A stretch of 64,000 bases of DNA from JAPWJZ01 sp964575605 (GTDB taxonomy: Bacteria; Pseudomonadota; Alphaproteobacteria; Micavibrionales; UBA2020). Both the position numbers and the translations under genes were made by a program. This document shows positions 29,902-38,948 of this stretch, one piece after another; positions within the stretch are counted from its first letter, which is position 1, and each line of letters opens with the position of its first letter. A model generated the notes under the pieces. The model did not search any database and was not told the origin of the DNA. It worked only from the letters and a program-made list of their open reading frames with translations. The stretch lies in the NCBI GenBank assembly GCA_964575605.1, contig CAZNRN010000006.1, positions 1 to 64,000 on the forward strand, in the 5' to 3' direction.

Positions 29902-30025
29902 GACAGGGATTAAACCATGCCTTGCTTTATACTAAAAGCTTGTTTTACCTTGTTTTTGCCACCGCAACTCCCCCTGCTTTAGGAAAAATGATATAATGGA
30001 CGGGTGGCGATAAGGGGGCATTGAT

Positions 30026-30436
30026 ATGGAGGGCAAATCCTTGAGCGGTAAATTCCCGGCATCCGGATTTCTTAAACTCGCGCGGCTGGTCGAAGCCGAA
30101 GGCGAGCCGTTCCAGCTGCATGTGCTCGACCTGCTGCGCGACATGAAAGAAGACAGCGACTTTTGCCGCGATGCCATGGCAACGCTGCGCCAGAAACTGG
30201 CGCACAAGGACATCGACGATTTCCTGAAATTGATGCCCGCCGCGACGGGCTATGCCGCGGGCTCCGCGCATGTGAAGGAAATCATCAGGCTTTCGGCCGA
30301 GCTTGACGGCTCGCACTTCAGCACCGCCGATGCGGCGCATGTCATGGCGGCCGAGCTTATCCATCGCAAAAAATGGGAAAAGGTGATGGAGGAAAACCCC
30401 GGCACGCTGCAGGAACTCAAGAACAGGATGGTATGA
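30026..30436 (+). CDS. Small helical protein paired with the RelE-like fusion gene
   Basis: 136 residues with AAGGGGG upstream of the ATG. Predicted mostly helical and acidic/basic mixed, no signal or membrane segment, no motif I recognise. It is separated from the next gene by three bases, so they form one transcript. Given the RelE-like start of its partner, it may be an antitoxin or chaperone; this is inference from order and size only. Confidence 0.6.
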   Translation: MEGKSLSGKFPASGFLKLARLVEAEGEPFQLHVLDLLRDMKEDSDFCRDAMATLRQKLAHKDIDDFLKLMPAATGYAAGSAHVKEIIRLSAELDGSHFSTADAAHVMAAELIHRKKWEKVMEENPGTLQELKNRMV

Positions 30437-30439
30437 CGC

Positions 30440-31558
30440 ATGCCTGACGTCGAGATCCTCGCCAATCCCGAAGCCCGCCGCGTGCTCACCGCGCGCCCCG
30501 GCAAGGAATTGCCGCAGGATGTCTACGACAATCTTGCCAAGCGCCTCTCGGCCGTCGCGGGCCGCAGCGAGCCCAAGGGCGCCGGCTTTTACGGCGTCGA
30601 CCTCAACAACGGTTACCGCAGCATTTTCACCTTCAACAAGGACCACCAGCCGGTGCTGGTTTACGTGGGCGACCACGCGGGCTACGAAAAGCTGTCGCGC
30701 GAAATCGCCAAAGACGCCGACAAGGTGCGCAGCAACTTCCTGAAGGAAACGCCCGAGAAGGTCACCATCAGCTCGAAAAAAGCGCTCAAGAGCCTGACGT
30801 TCGAGGAATTCCGCCACAGCTTCCTGCAGGAAACGGGCAAGACCGATGTGCTGGCGAAAGAAGCCAAGGCCGCGGCCGAGCTTGCCGAAAATGCCGGCCG
30901 GGGCGGGCGATTTATCAAGGGCATCAAGGGCGGCGCGAAGGTTGGCGGCAAGGTTTTAAAGGTCGTCGCCGTCGGCGTGGTCGCGGCGGAAATACTCGGC
31001 CTGACCGAAAAGGCCGAGGCAGCTGAACTTGACGGCCGCCTGCCGAAGGGCGCGGTCGACGAATACAAAAAGATCCTTGCAGGGCAGGGCGCGACCGTGC
31101 TTGACCCGACTTTCATCGGCGGCGAAATCGCCGTGCAGTCGTCCTATATGGACTGGGCGAAAAAATACCTGAACGGCAACGCGCAGCTGGAAGCGGAACT
31201 GCGCCCCTCCAGCATCCTTGAATCTCTCGGCATGCCCATGCCGACGGTGGCGGAGGAAAAACGCTCCGAATTCTACCGCAGCGTGCCGGACAAAGAGGCG
31301 CCCGGCATGACGGCCGAGATGCGCGAATTCGTGAAGGCGAAACAGGAAATCCACAAGGCCTGCGACGCGCTGATGAAACAGAAGACAAGTTTCTGGGGCG
31401 CGCTGGCGCAATCGGGCGGCCAGGTGCCCGACGAAGCGCTCTACCCCGCCGAGGTCAAGGCCATCGACGACGCGCAAAAACGCTTCAACGATTTGTACCA
31501 GCGTAAAATCGAAGGCGCAGCACCCGCAAGGCCCGCGCAGTCCGCACCCGGACGTTAA
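30440..31558 (+). CDS. RelE-like N-terminal domain fused to hydrophobic Gly-rich segment and unknown C-terminus
   Basis: 372 residues. Residues 1-85 end in GVDLNNGYRSIFTF and VLVYVGDHAGYEKL, which resembles the beta-sheet end of RelE/ParE-type proteins (xGxYRxIFxxxxxxxxVxVxxVGHRxxxY). Residues about 145-195 are Ala/Gly-rich and hydrophobic (GGAKVGGKVLKVVAVGVVAAEILG), able to insert in a membrane. The remaining ~170 residues are helical and not recognised. No signal peptide. RelE toxins are normally about 90 residues, so the long tail is unusual. Preceded by the 136-residue partner. Confidence 0.6.
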   Translation: MPDVEILANPEARRVLTARPGKELPQDVYDNLAKRLSAVAGRSEPKGAGFYGVDLNNGYRSIFTFNKDHQPVLVYVGDHAGYEKLSREIAKDADKVRSNFLKETPEKVTISSKKALKSLTFEEFRHSFLQETGKTDVLAKEAKAAAELAENAGRGGRFIKGIKGGAKVGGKVLKVVAVGVVAAEILGLTEKAEAAELDGRLPKGAVDEYKKILAGQGATVLDPTFIGGEIAVQSSYMDWAKKYLNGNAQLEAELRPSSILESLGMPMPTVAEEKRSEFYRSVPDKEAPGMTAEMREFVKAKQEIHKACDALMKQKTSFWGALAQSGGQVPDEALYPAEVKAIDDAQKRFNDLYQRKIEGAAPARPAQSAPGR

Positions 31559-31567
31559 GCGGGAATA

Positions 31568-32230
31568 TCAGTTATATTCATCCGCCGCGTTGCGGCGCCC
31601 GCCGCCGCGCACGCCGGCTTCCTGGCCGAGGCCCGCTTTTTCGCGCGCCTCTTTCGCTTCGTGGATGGCTTTCTTGAATTCGATCGGCGCCTCGATGGAG
31701 GGCAGGGTGACCTCGCCCACGCCCATACCGCGGACGCAGACGCGGCCGAAGCCGAACATACGGCCCATCACGTCCTGCCGGACCGACACACCCTCGATAC
31801 GGTCGACGTTCAATTCACCCACGTTACGGGCGACGAGGCCGGTCTTGAAAATCAGGCGTTCGGTCGTGACCGCGATTTCGGTGGTCGCCTTCTTCACCAT
31901 CATGTGCGCGAAGAACCAGAGGCCGAGTGCAAACATGCCAAGGATGCCGAAGCGCACGAACCAGTGCAGGCCCCAGAGGATTTTCAGGTAACCGCCGCGC
32001 TTGATGACGATGGTCTGCCAGGCCTTGTGGTACATTTCGTCGGGCACGTCGCCATAGGTCTGCCTGATCTCTTGCGTCACTTCCCACCAGATCATCGAAT
32101 AGCCGATGATGATGCCCATCGCGAGGCCGAAGAGGATCCAGAAGATCGCCTGCAGCGTGTACATCCAGTGAAACCGCGCCGCCATCAGGATCTCTTCCTT
32201 GGGCCCGAGCGATTGCTGCACGTAAAGCAT
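31568..32230 (-). CDS. Bacterial PH-domain (bPH2, YdbT-like) membrane protein
   Basis: 220 residues; two membrane helices (about 24-48 and 88-112) followed by a bacterial pleckstrin-like domain with TTERLIFKTGLVARNVGELNVDRIEGVSVRQDVMGRMFGFGRV. This domain is common in inner-membrane proteins of unknown role, including those that protect against membrane stress. AGGGG lies 6 bases before the ATG. A perfect CtrA box lies 69 bp upstream. The C-terminal tail is charged. Confidence 0.8.
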   Translation of the reverse strand: MLYVQQSLGPKEEILMAARFHWMYTLQAIFWILFGLAMGIIIGYSMIWWEVTQEIRQTYGDVPDEMYHKAWQTIVIKRGGYLKILWGLHWFVRFGILGMFALGLWFFAHMMVKKATTEIAVTTERLIFKTGLVARNVGELNVDRIEGVSVRQDVMGRMFGFGRVCVRGMGVGEVTLPSIEAPIEFKKAIHEAKEAREKAGLGQEAGVRGGGRRNAADEYN

Positions 32231-32298
32231 GTGACACCCCTAATATATTGCCGCGGGGATAAAGCCTTTTCCCCGTCTACCGTTATTTCATATCTTAG

Positions 32299-32313
32299 TT
32301 AAGACGGGGTTAA
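32299..32313. promoter_or_regulatory. Perfect CtrA box TTAA-N7-TTAA upstream of PH-domain gene
   Basis: TTAA at 32299-32302 and 32310-32313, seven bases apart, 69 bp upstream of the PH-domain start codon (reverse strand). Confidence 0.5.
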
Positions 32314-32358
32314 AGTGGAAGCATTGCCCTGTCCTCTTGTCGTAATCATGAAATAATT

Positions 32359-32386
32359 GCGCCCGGCGGGGTGTGACGCCGGGCGC
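32359..32386 (-). terminator. Hairpin terminator after the CBS gene
   Basis: GCGCCCGGCG and CGCCGGGCGC, ten perfect pairs with an eight-base loop, 28 bases past the stop of the CBS gene, followed on the reverse strand by AATTATTTC. The T-run is weak. Confidence 0.5.
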
Positions 32387-32414
32387 GGTCGGGGAGACAA
32401 GGATAAGCGCGGCT

Positions 32415-32975
32415 TCAGGCCTCCGCCGGCTGCCATGCGCAGCCATAGGGTTCGGCCAGCATGAAGGACAGCACGGATTTATGCGCCTTTTCGCTTTTCT
32501 TGGTTTCCTCCAGCTGCAGCTGCAGGTGCCGCGCCAGCTCGCGCTCGCTGACGATGCCGAGCAGCCGGCGGCTGTCGAAGCGGCTGACGACGGGCATATA
32601 GCGGTAGCCCCGCCGCAGCATCAGCGCGGCCGCTTCCTCGATCGGCATGTTTTCGGGCAGCGTTTCGGGCGCCGCGATCATGGCCTCGCCGACCGTCATG
32701 TCGTCGATGTACTTGCGCAGGTTGAGGGGGCTGAGCAACCGGTCGCAACTGCGCGCGAAAACATGGCGCAGGATGGAACGCTCGGTCAGCAGGCCCGTCA
32801 GCCTGCCTTCGTCGTCCAGCACGCCCGCCGCGCCGCATTCGGTTTCCTGCAGCAGCGGCAGCACGACTTTTACGTAGTCGGTTTCGAAGAATTCCGCCGC
32901 AGGACGCGTCGATACGATATCGCCCAGCGTCCGGGTGGGGGCGGGCCTGTTCAGGTTTGCTGCGATTTTTCCCAT
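32415..32975 (-). CDS. Two-CBS-domain protein
   Basis: 186 residues from the ATG at 32975, chosen because AAGGAG lies 8 bases upstream; the frame continues upstream without a site. Two CBS motifs: VKVVLPLLQETECGAAGVLDDEGRLTGLLTERSILRHV (about 35-72) and MPIEEAAALMLRRGYRYMPVV...LGIVSERELARHL (about 112-150). CBS pairs bind adenosine nucleotides and act as energy sensors. No catalytic domain is attached, so it is likely a stand-alone regulator. The C-terminal 35 residues are charged. Confidence 0.88.
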   Translation of the reverse strand: MGKIAANLNRPAPTRTLGDIVSTRPAAEFFETDYVKVVLPLLQETECGAAGVLDDEGRLTGLLTERSILRHVFARSCDRLLSPLNLRKYIDDMTVGEAMIAAPETLPENMPIEEAAALMLRRGYRYMPVVSRFDSRRLLGIVSERELARHLQLQLEETKKSEKAHKSVLSFMLAEPYGCAWQPAEA

Positions 32976-33129
32976 GGCATGTCTCCTTTCGATGGCACGA
33001 GAATAATGACAACGGGGCAAAAGCCCTTCCTGTCTCTTACGCAACGGGGCGCAGGCCGGATGCGGCGGTTTTATTGCTTTTTAGGGCAAAAAAATTACCG
33101 CGGGATGTAAAAAAATTGCGGGGGGCGGC

Positions 33130-33498
33130 TCAGCCGAACTGCAGCGCCGCCAGATAGGCCGCCAGCGCCGCCGCGAGCAGCGCGATGGCCGCATTCACCC
33201 AATAGGCAAGGCGCGGGTTGACATGCGCGGGGATTTCATTGGGTTTCAGGGTTTTAAGGATTTTCTTGTACTGCTTCGCCGCCGTTGCCGAAAAAAGGCA
33301 GCCCATCAGCACGAAGACAAGTCCGAACCAGAAGGCGGAGGTTTCCGCTGCTTTCGCCTTGTCAGTCAGCGCATCGTCGAACAACCCGAAGCGCGCAATC
33401 GCAAGGCCAAAGGCCATCAGCGTCAAGGCTGTGCGGTTCCAGGCCAGCGCCGTGCGTTCGGCCGCAAAATAAACGCGGGGGTCGTCGAGTGTGGACAA
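33130..33498 (-). CDS. DUF202 family inner-membrane protein
   Basis: 122 residues from a TTG at 33498, four bases past the end of the phosphofructokinase gene on the same strand (stop at 33503), so probably co-transcribed. It begins MSTLDDPRVYFAAERTALAWNRTALTLMAFG, the DUF202 (YidH-type) signature with the conserved AxERTxLAWxRT stretch, and has three membrane helices. Function is unknown. No ATG exists in frame before the conserved start, so the TTG is the likely start. Confidence 0.82.
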   Translation of the reverse strand: MSTLDDPRVYFAAERTALAWNRTALTLMAFGLAIARFGLFDDALTDKAKAAETSAFWFGLVFVLMGCLFSATAAKQYKKILKTLKPNEIPAHVNPRLAYWVNAAIALLAAALAAYLAALQFG

Positions 33499-33502
33499 GG
33501 CC

Positions 33503-34591
<1,089 letters not shown>

Positions 34592-34724
34592 TACCCTTCG
34601 CTATGCCGTTTATCTTTATTGAGTCGGCCGTTGCGGCATTGCATCAAATAAAGCTTAAAAAAACAAGGGTTTCCTGCTAATATATTTTCGCTTTTTGAGG
34701 CCAGACAGGATAGATTCCCCCGGC

Positions 34725-34931
34725 ATGATGCAAGAAGAAGAAGAAGAACTGAATAAAATGCTGGAGGAGCTCCGCACGGAGCACCGCGACCTCGATATTA
34801 TCATCGAGCAGCTGGGCGATGTCGTCCCCGTCGATTTCCTGCGCATGCAGCGCCTCAAAAAACGCAAACTCTTCCTCAAAGACCAGATCTCGAAACTCGA
34901 GAGCATGCTGCTACCGGATATTATTGCATAA
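34725..34931 (+). CDS. YdcH/DUF465 family small protein
   Basis: 68 residues from the ATG at 34725 (a TTG 30 bases upstream is in frame but less likely). The sequence LRTEHRDLDIIIEQL ... MQRLKKRKLFLKDQISKLE is the DUF465 hallmark, a helical hairpin. Abundant in proteobacteria; function unknown. A Glu-rich N-terminus (MMQEEEEEL) is seen. Confidence 0.85.
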   Translation: MMQEEEEELNKMLEELRTEHRDLDIIIEQLGDVVPVDFLRMQRLKKRKLFLKDQISKLESMLLPDIIA

Positions 34932-34964
34932 TTTTTCATAACTTTTTCGTTAAAGAAGAATACC

Positions 34965-35489
34965 ATGACCGAGCAAAACCCTTCGCCTGCCCCGTTGCCG
35001 CAAGCGCCGCGGAGGGGGGGAAGGATCATTCACTGGCTGTTCATTCTGATAATGATGGCCTACTGGCCGCGCGTTTTCTCGCACGACTTTATTGCCAGCA
35101 AGGAATGGTGGACCATAAGCTTGTGTACTGCCTTGGCAGGCACAGCGCTTTTCGCAAAGGTTATGTGGATACAGGGCGCGCAGCCCGGCGTGCCGGCCAT
35201 CTCCCGCCCCATGCGGACGGCGCTGCTGACGCCATTTGCGTTCTTTGCGCTCTATTCGATGCTGGTATGCGGCCTGGGCGGCGGCGCGACCTGGATGGGT
35301 GGAAAAAACACGACCGATATCTTCGCAGCTTACAGAAGCCCCAGCGCAGGCCCGAACTGCCTGCGGCTGGAAGAGGCTGACACTGTGGTGTGCATGTCGC
35401 CGGAAAAGTTCAAACTCCTTCCGCCGTCTCCCCGCGTGAAACTCGACGCCAAAAGATCATGGTTTGGCACCATCGTCTACGGGCCGTGA
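34965..35489 (+). CDS. Small membrane protein of unknown function
   Basis: 174 residues. Three hydrophobic segments (about 22-42, 50-70, 85-110) after a Pro-rich start (NPSPAPLPQAPRRGG). The C-terminal 60 residues are soluble, with two cysteines (NCLRLEEADTVVCM). No family recognised. It lies 33 bases after the DUF465 gene and may share its transcript. Confidence 0.55.
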   Translation: MTEQNPSPAPLPQAPRRGGRIIHWLFILIMMAYWPRVFSHDFIASKEWWTISLCTALAGTALFAKVMWIQGAQPGVPAISRPMRTALLTPFAFFALYSMLVCGLGGGATWMGGKNTTDIFAAYRSPSAGPNCLRLEEADTVVCMSPEKFKLLPPSPRVKLDAKRSWFGTIVYGP

Positions 35490-35556
35490 CGGCGTCCGGC
35501 ATCCTATACGCAGAGTTTCATAAATTGTTTATTTACAACGCTATATCAGCCTTTAT

Positions 35557-35585
35557 TTGACATAGCGCAAACCCGTTGATATAAA
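35557..35585 (+). promoter_or_regulatory. Strong sigma-70-like promoter TTGACA-N17-TATAAA
   Basis: TTGACA at 35557-35562 and TATAAA at 35580-35585 with a 17-base spacer. It would drive the 67-residue gene at 35768 with a leader of about 175 bases. The 278-bp gap holds nothing else that I can support. Confidence 0.65.
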
Positions 35586-35767
35586 ATCCCTACGGCTCGT
35601 CACCGGGCGCACGGTTTTTGTCGTTTCCGCGTGCGCCATTTCATACGAGGCGAGAAACGGCCTGCAAACTGCCCTCTGTCCAGGGCGGCATTGGAGGCTG
35701 TGAAAGTGAAACGTACCGTCACACATTCATTCGCGATCGCACCCTCCTCAACCGAAGGAGAATAACC

Positions 35768-35971
35768 ATGCCTGAATGGTCACGCGATCAAATCGAAAAA
35801 GGCCTGAAAGAAGCGTTCGACGCGCAAAAGGCGCAGGGCAATTATGAATACGTCCCCGCCGGCACCAGCCGCAACGGCGAACAGCTCTACAAGAAGCAGG
35901 TCCAGCGTTCCGGCGCCACCGACTACTGGGATGCGCAGATGTCTGCCTACTACTTCAGCATCGGCAGGTAA
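35768..35971 (+). CDS. Small conserved-looking protein of unknown function
   Basis: 67 residues with GAAGGAG 8 bases before the ATG (start chosen by this). It begins MPEWSRDQIEKGLKEAFDAQK and is rich in Tyr and Gln near its end; no signal or membrane segment. Strong promoter and ribosome site suggest high expression. No family recognised. Confidence 0.7.
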   Translation: MPEWSRDQIEKGLKEAFDAQKAQGNYEYVPAGTSRNGEQLYKKQVQRSGATDYWDAQMSAYYFSIGR

Positions 35972-36024
35972 CCCCGGCGATACGGGCGGGGAAAGGCGAG
36001 GGCAGGGCGTTTGAAAACGCCCGC

Positions 36025-37803
36025 CTAATCCGTGATAAACCCGCCCGATTGCAGGCGGAAGAAACCGGCGTAAATGCCGTGTTCGCGGTTGACCAGTTCG
36101 TCGTGCGTGCCTTCCTCGACGATTTTGCCCTCGTCGAAAACGATAATGCGGTCGGCGTCCAGTATCGTGGAAAGGCGGTGCGCGATCATGATCGAGGTGC
36201 GGCCGTGGGTGAGCGCGAGCAGCGCATCCTGTATCGCGCGTTCGGATTCTGAATCGAGCGAGCTGGTCGCCTCGTCCAGAATCAAAATCGGCCGGTCGGC
36301 CAGTATCGCGCGGGCAATCGCAATCCTTTGCCGCTCGCCGCCCGAGAGCTTCACGCCACGCTCGCCCACCAGCGTGTCGTACTGCTGCGGCAGCGTCATG
36401 ATGAAATCGTGGATATGCGCCTGCTTCGCGGCTTCCTGCACGGCCGCCATCGATGCGCCCGGCTGGCCATAGGCGATGTTGTCCGACAGCGAGCGGTGGA
36501 ACAAAATCGGGTCCTGCGGCACCAGGGCGATGGCGCTGCGCAGCGAATGGCGCGAGCCTGCGGCGATATCCTGCCCGTCAATCGTGATGCGCCCCTCCTG
36601 CAGCGGATACATATGCTGCAGCAGGCGCACGAAAGTCGTTTTCCCGCTGCCCGAATGCCCCACCAGCGCCACGCGCTCGCCCGCCTTGATGCTGATGTTG
36701 AATTTATCAAAGATGCGGCGGTCCTTGCCGGGATAGGTGAAGCCCGCGTTTTCAAACGTGATCGCACCTTTTTTGATGTCAAGCGCAGGCAGCTTCGGCT
36801 CGTCCGGCACTTCGGGCGGCTCGCGCAAAATGTCGATGATGGCGTGCAGGTCGTAAGATGAGGTCAGCAGGTTCTTGATGTTCTCGCCCAAATCCTTGAT
36901 GTAGGACTGCAGGATGTTATAGGCAAAGGCAAGATAGGCCATGCTCTCGACCGTCGCCTGCCCGTTGAACAGGTACCACGTGCCGCCGCCCAGCAGCAGC
37001 ACCAGCATGCCCGTCAATAACATCCGCTGGCAGAAGGCCGCGGTATTGCCGCGCAAATACGCGCTGGCGTTCTTGCCGCGCAGCGCTTCGGTCACGGCGA
37101 CAAAGGTGCGGTATTCGCCGCCTTCCTGCGCATAGGCCTTGGCCGTCGAAATGCCGCTGACGCTGTCGGCCAGATGCGCGCCGAAATGATCTTGCGCCTC
37201 GGCATAGGCCGCCTGCGCGGGGCCCGAAACGTTGAACACAAGGTAGGCCGAGGCACAGGCAAGGATGATCAGGTAAACCGTCATCAGCAGCGCCAGCATC
37301 GGGAAACGCATGGCAAGGAAAATAATCGTGCCCGTCAAGACGACAAAGGTCGGGAAGATGCGCAAAATAATCTGGTCTTCGAAAGTCTCGATTTTCGTGC
37401 GCGCACGGTTGATCTTCGAAATAATCGCGCCCATGAAGGTATTGGCGAAATAAGGCTCGGGCAGGCGGTAGACATGCGCGAAGGCGTCGTCCAGCACCTG
37501 CTTGAATAAATTGGTTTCGAAAACGTTGTAGACGCGGAAAGTGGAGACAAAAACCAGCGCCTGCAAAAAATACAGACCCAGGAACATCACCAGCGCATGG
37601 GTGATGGCGTCGTGGCTTTTCTCCAGCCGTATCGCCCCCAGAAAATCCGCCAGCGCGTTCGGCAGGTATGTTTCGATGAGCGCGCTGACCAGCAAACAGC
37701 CCAGCACCAGCCCGAGCCGCCGCGGCTGCCGCCTCCAGTACCCCGCCGCAAACCGCAGCACGTCGGTAAAGCCCATCTGTGATTTCTTGCGCGATGATGA
37801 CAT
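36025..37803 (-). CDS. ABC exporter half-transporter (MsbA-like)
   Basis: 592 residues from the ATG at 37803 (GAGG 6 bases upstream; a GTG 21 bases earlier is in frame). Six membrane helices in the first ~310 residues (ABC_membrane) followed by an ATPase with VGHSGSGKTTF (Walker A), LSGGERQRIAIARAIL (signature), PILILDEATSSLD (Walker B) and AHRLSTI (switch His). It would act as a homodimer moving a lipid or hydrophobic compound out of the cytoplasm. No substrate clue in the neighbourhood. Confidence 0.92.
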   Translation of the reverse strand: MSSSRKKSQMGFTDVLRFAAGYWRRQPRRLGLVLGCLLVSALIETYLPNALADFLGAIRLEKSHDAITHALVMFLGLYFLQALVFVSTFRVYNVFETNLFKQVLDDAFAHVYRLPEPYFANTFMGAIISKINRARTKIETFEDQIILRIFPTFVVLTGTIIFLAMRFPMLALLMTVYLIILACASAYLVFNVSGPAQAAYAEAQDHFGAHLADSVSGISTAKAYAQEGGEYRTFVAVTEALRGKNASAYLRGNTAAFCQRMLLTGMLVLLLGGGTWYLFNGQATVESMAYLAFAYNILQSYIKDLGENIKNLLTSSYDLHAIIDILREPPEVPDEPKLPALDIKKGAITFENAGFTYPGKDRRIFDKFNISIKAGERVALVGHSGSGKTTFVRLLQHMYPLQEGRITIDGQDIAAGSRHSLRSAIALVPQDPILFHRSLSDNIAYGQPGASMAAVQEAAKQAHIHDFIMTLPQQYDTLVGERGVKLSGGERQRIAIARAILADRPILILDEATSSLDSESERAIQDALLALTHGRTSIMIAHRLSTILDADRIIVFDEGKIVEEGTHDELVNREHGIYAGFFRLQSGGFITD

Positions 37804-37886
37804 CGAAAACCTCAATCGGGGCACTATTCACGTTTTGGCGCTCCTTTTACAGGGAAATTTTTCGCATTACGAAAAACCGCGCAGGG

Positions 37887-38366
37887 TTACTCCGCCAGCG
37901 CCGTACCCGAAAGCTGGTACAGCATCCCGTGCTCCCGCTCCGCGCGGGTTTTCAGCAGGCGCAACACCCCGCAGAGTGTCACCGCGCCTACCGCGTAATC
38001 GATTTTATCGACAGTGTCCGTCACCTCGATCATCTCGGCATAGCCGCCCGGCAGGCAGAAGGGGCAGGTCGGCTGGTAGGCGCTGAGGATGAAATGCGAC
38101 TGGCTCTCCGCGCCCTGCAGCGGGAACATATAGCCGGTGATGCAGATTTTCTTGCCCGCCGCCGCCTGCGCCTCGGCGGTAAAGCTGGCTTCGCCGTCCT
38201 TGACTTTCGCCGCCGCCAGCACGGGCCAGCTGATGGTATCTTTCACCCCCGCCGCCGGATGGCTGCGGTTGACAAGGTCGCGCACGCCCAGCACGAAGAT
38301 CAGGGCCAGGAAAACAACGGGCAGCGCGCCCTTCAGGGTCATGCGGTTCTTTGCGGGTGCGCTCAT
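37887..38366 (-). CDS. DUF3299 protein (zinc-transport associated), first copy
   Basis: 159 residues; one N-terminal membrane anchor (about 13-29), then a periplasmic domain with KKICITGYMFPLQGAESQSHFILSAYQPTCPFCLPGG, typical of DUF3299 (GYMxPL....FxLxPyxxxCxxC). Cys pair CPFC may bind metal. It is the last gene of the operon and its ATG overlaps the stop of the previous gene, the second DUF3299 copy. Confidence 0.75.
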   Translation of the reverse strand: MSAPAKNRMTLKGALPVVFLALIFVLGVRDLVNRSHPAAGVKDTISWPVLAAAKVKDGEASFTAEAQAAAGKKICITGYMFPLQGAESQSHFILSAYQPTCPFCLPGGYAEMIEVTDTVDKIDYAVGAVTLCGVLRLLKTRAEREHGMLYQLSGTALAE

Positions 38367-38938
38367 TTCCCTGCCTCCACCGCGTCCTTCAACCGGTAAA
38401 AAGTGCTGTTCTCGCGGTCTTCCACCACCAGTTCCAGCTTGCCTTTCAGCGTCACGGGGTCGTAGGAGAAAGCGACCGGCTTTTTGTCCGCATGCACCTC
38501 CAGCACCAGCGACGGCGCGACGTGGTAATGGAAGGGGCAGCCGACAGGGAAGGGGCCCAGCAAAAATTCCTTCTGCTTTTCCTCCGCCCCCAGCGGGAAC
38601 ATGAAACCCTTGATGGTCACTTCCTTGCCGTCAAGCGCCTTTACCTCCTCGGTAAAGCCCGGCTTGAAATACTGGAAGTCATAGCCATCCTTGTCCTTGC
38701 CCTCGACGTTCTTTTCCTTCGTCGCGCCAAGCACCCGCCAGTCGAGCGCGCCTTTTGGCGTGTCGACATAGTTCTTGGCAAGGTCCTTCAGCGACATGTT
38801 GCCGCCGCTGAGGTCGATGGTGCCAAGGTCGACCGTGCCGGTCACGGTCATGGTTTCGTACGTGTACTCCTCCTTTTTCAAGGCGAAGGCCGGCGTGGCG
38901 CAGCAAAGCAGCAGTAAGGCAAAAACAACCTGTTTCAT
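38363..38938 (-). CDS. DUF3299 protein (zinc-transport associated), second copy
   Basis: 191 residues from the ATG at 38938 (AGGGGGG just upstream). A signal peptide (MKQVVFALLLLCCATPAFA) is followed by a domain with KEVTIKGFMFPLGAEEKQKEFLLGPFPVGCPFHYHVAPSLVLEV, the same DUF3299 core as its neighbour but with CPFHYH in place of CPFC. Both lie behind an ABC permease and ATPase, as in the Zur-regulated zrg cluster of Vibrio cholerae. Periplasmic; role unproven. Confidence 0.78.
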   Translation of the reverse strand: MKQVVFALLLLCCATPAFALKKEEYTYETMTVTGTVDLGTIDLSGGNMSLKDLAKNYVDTPKGALDWRVLGATKEKNVEGKDKDGYDFQYFKPGFTEEVKALDGKEVTIKGFMFPLGAEEKQKEFLLGPFPVGCPFHYHVAPSLVLEVHADKKPVAFSYDPVTLKGKLELVVEDRENSTFYRLKDAVEAGK

Positions 38939-38948
38939 GGGCCCCCCT

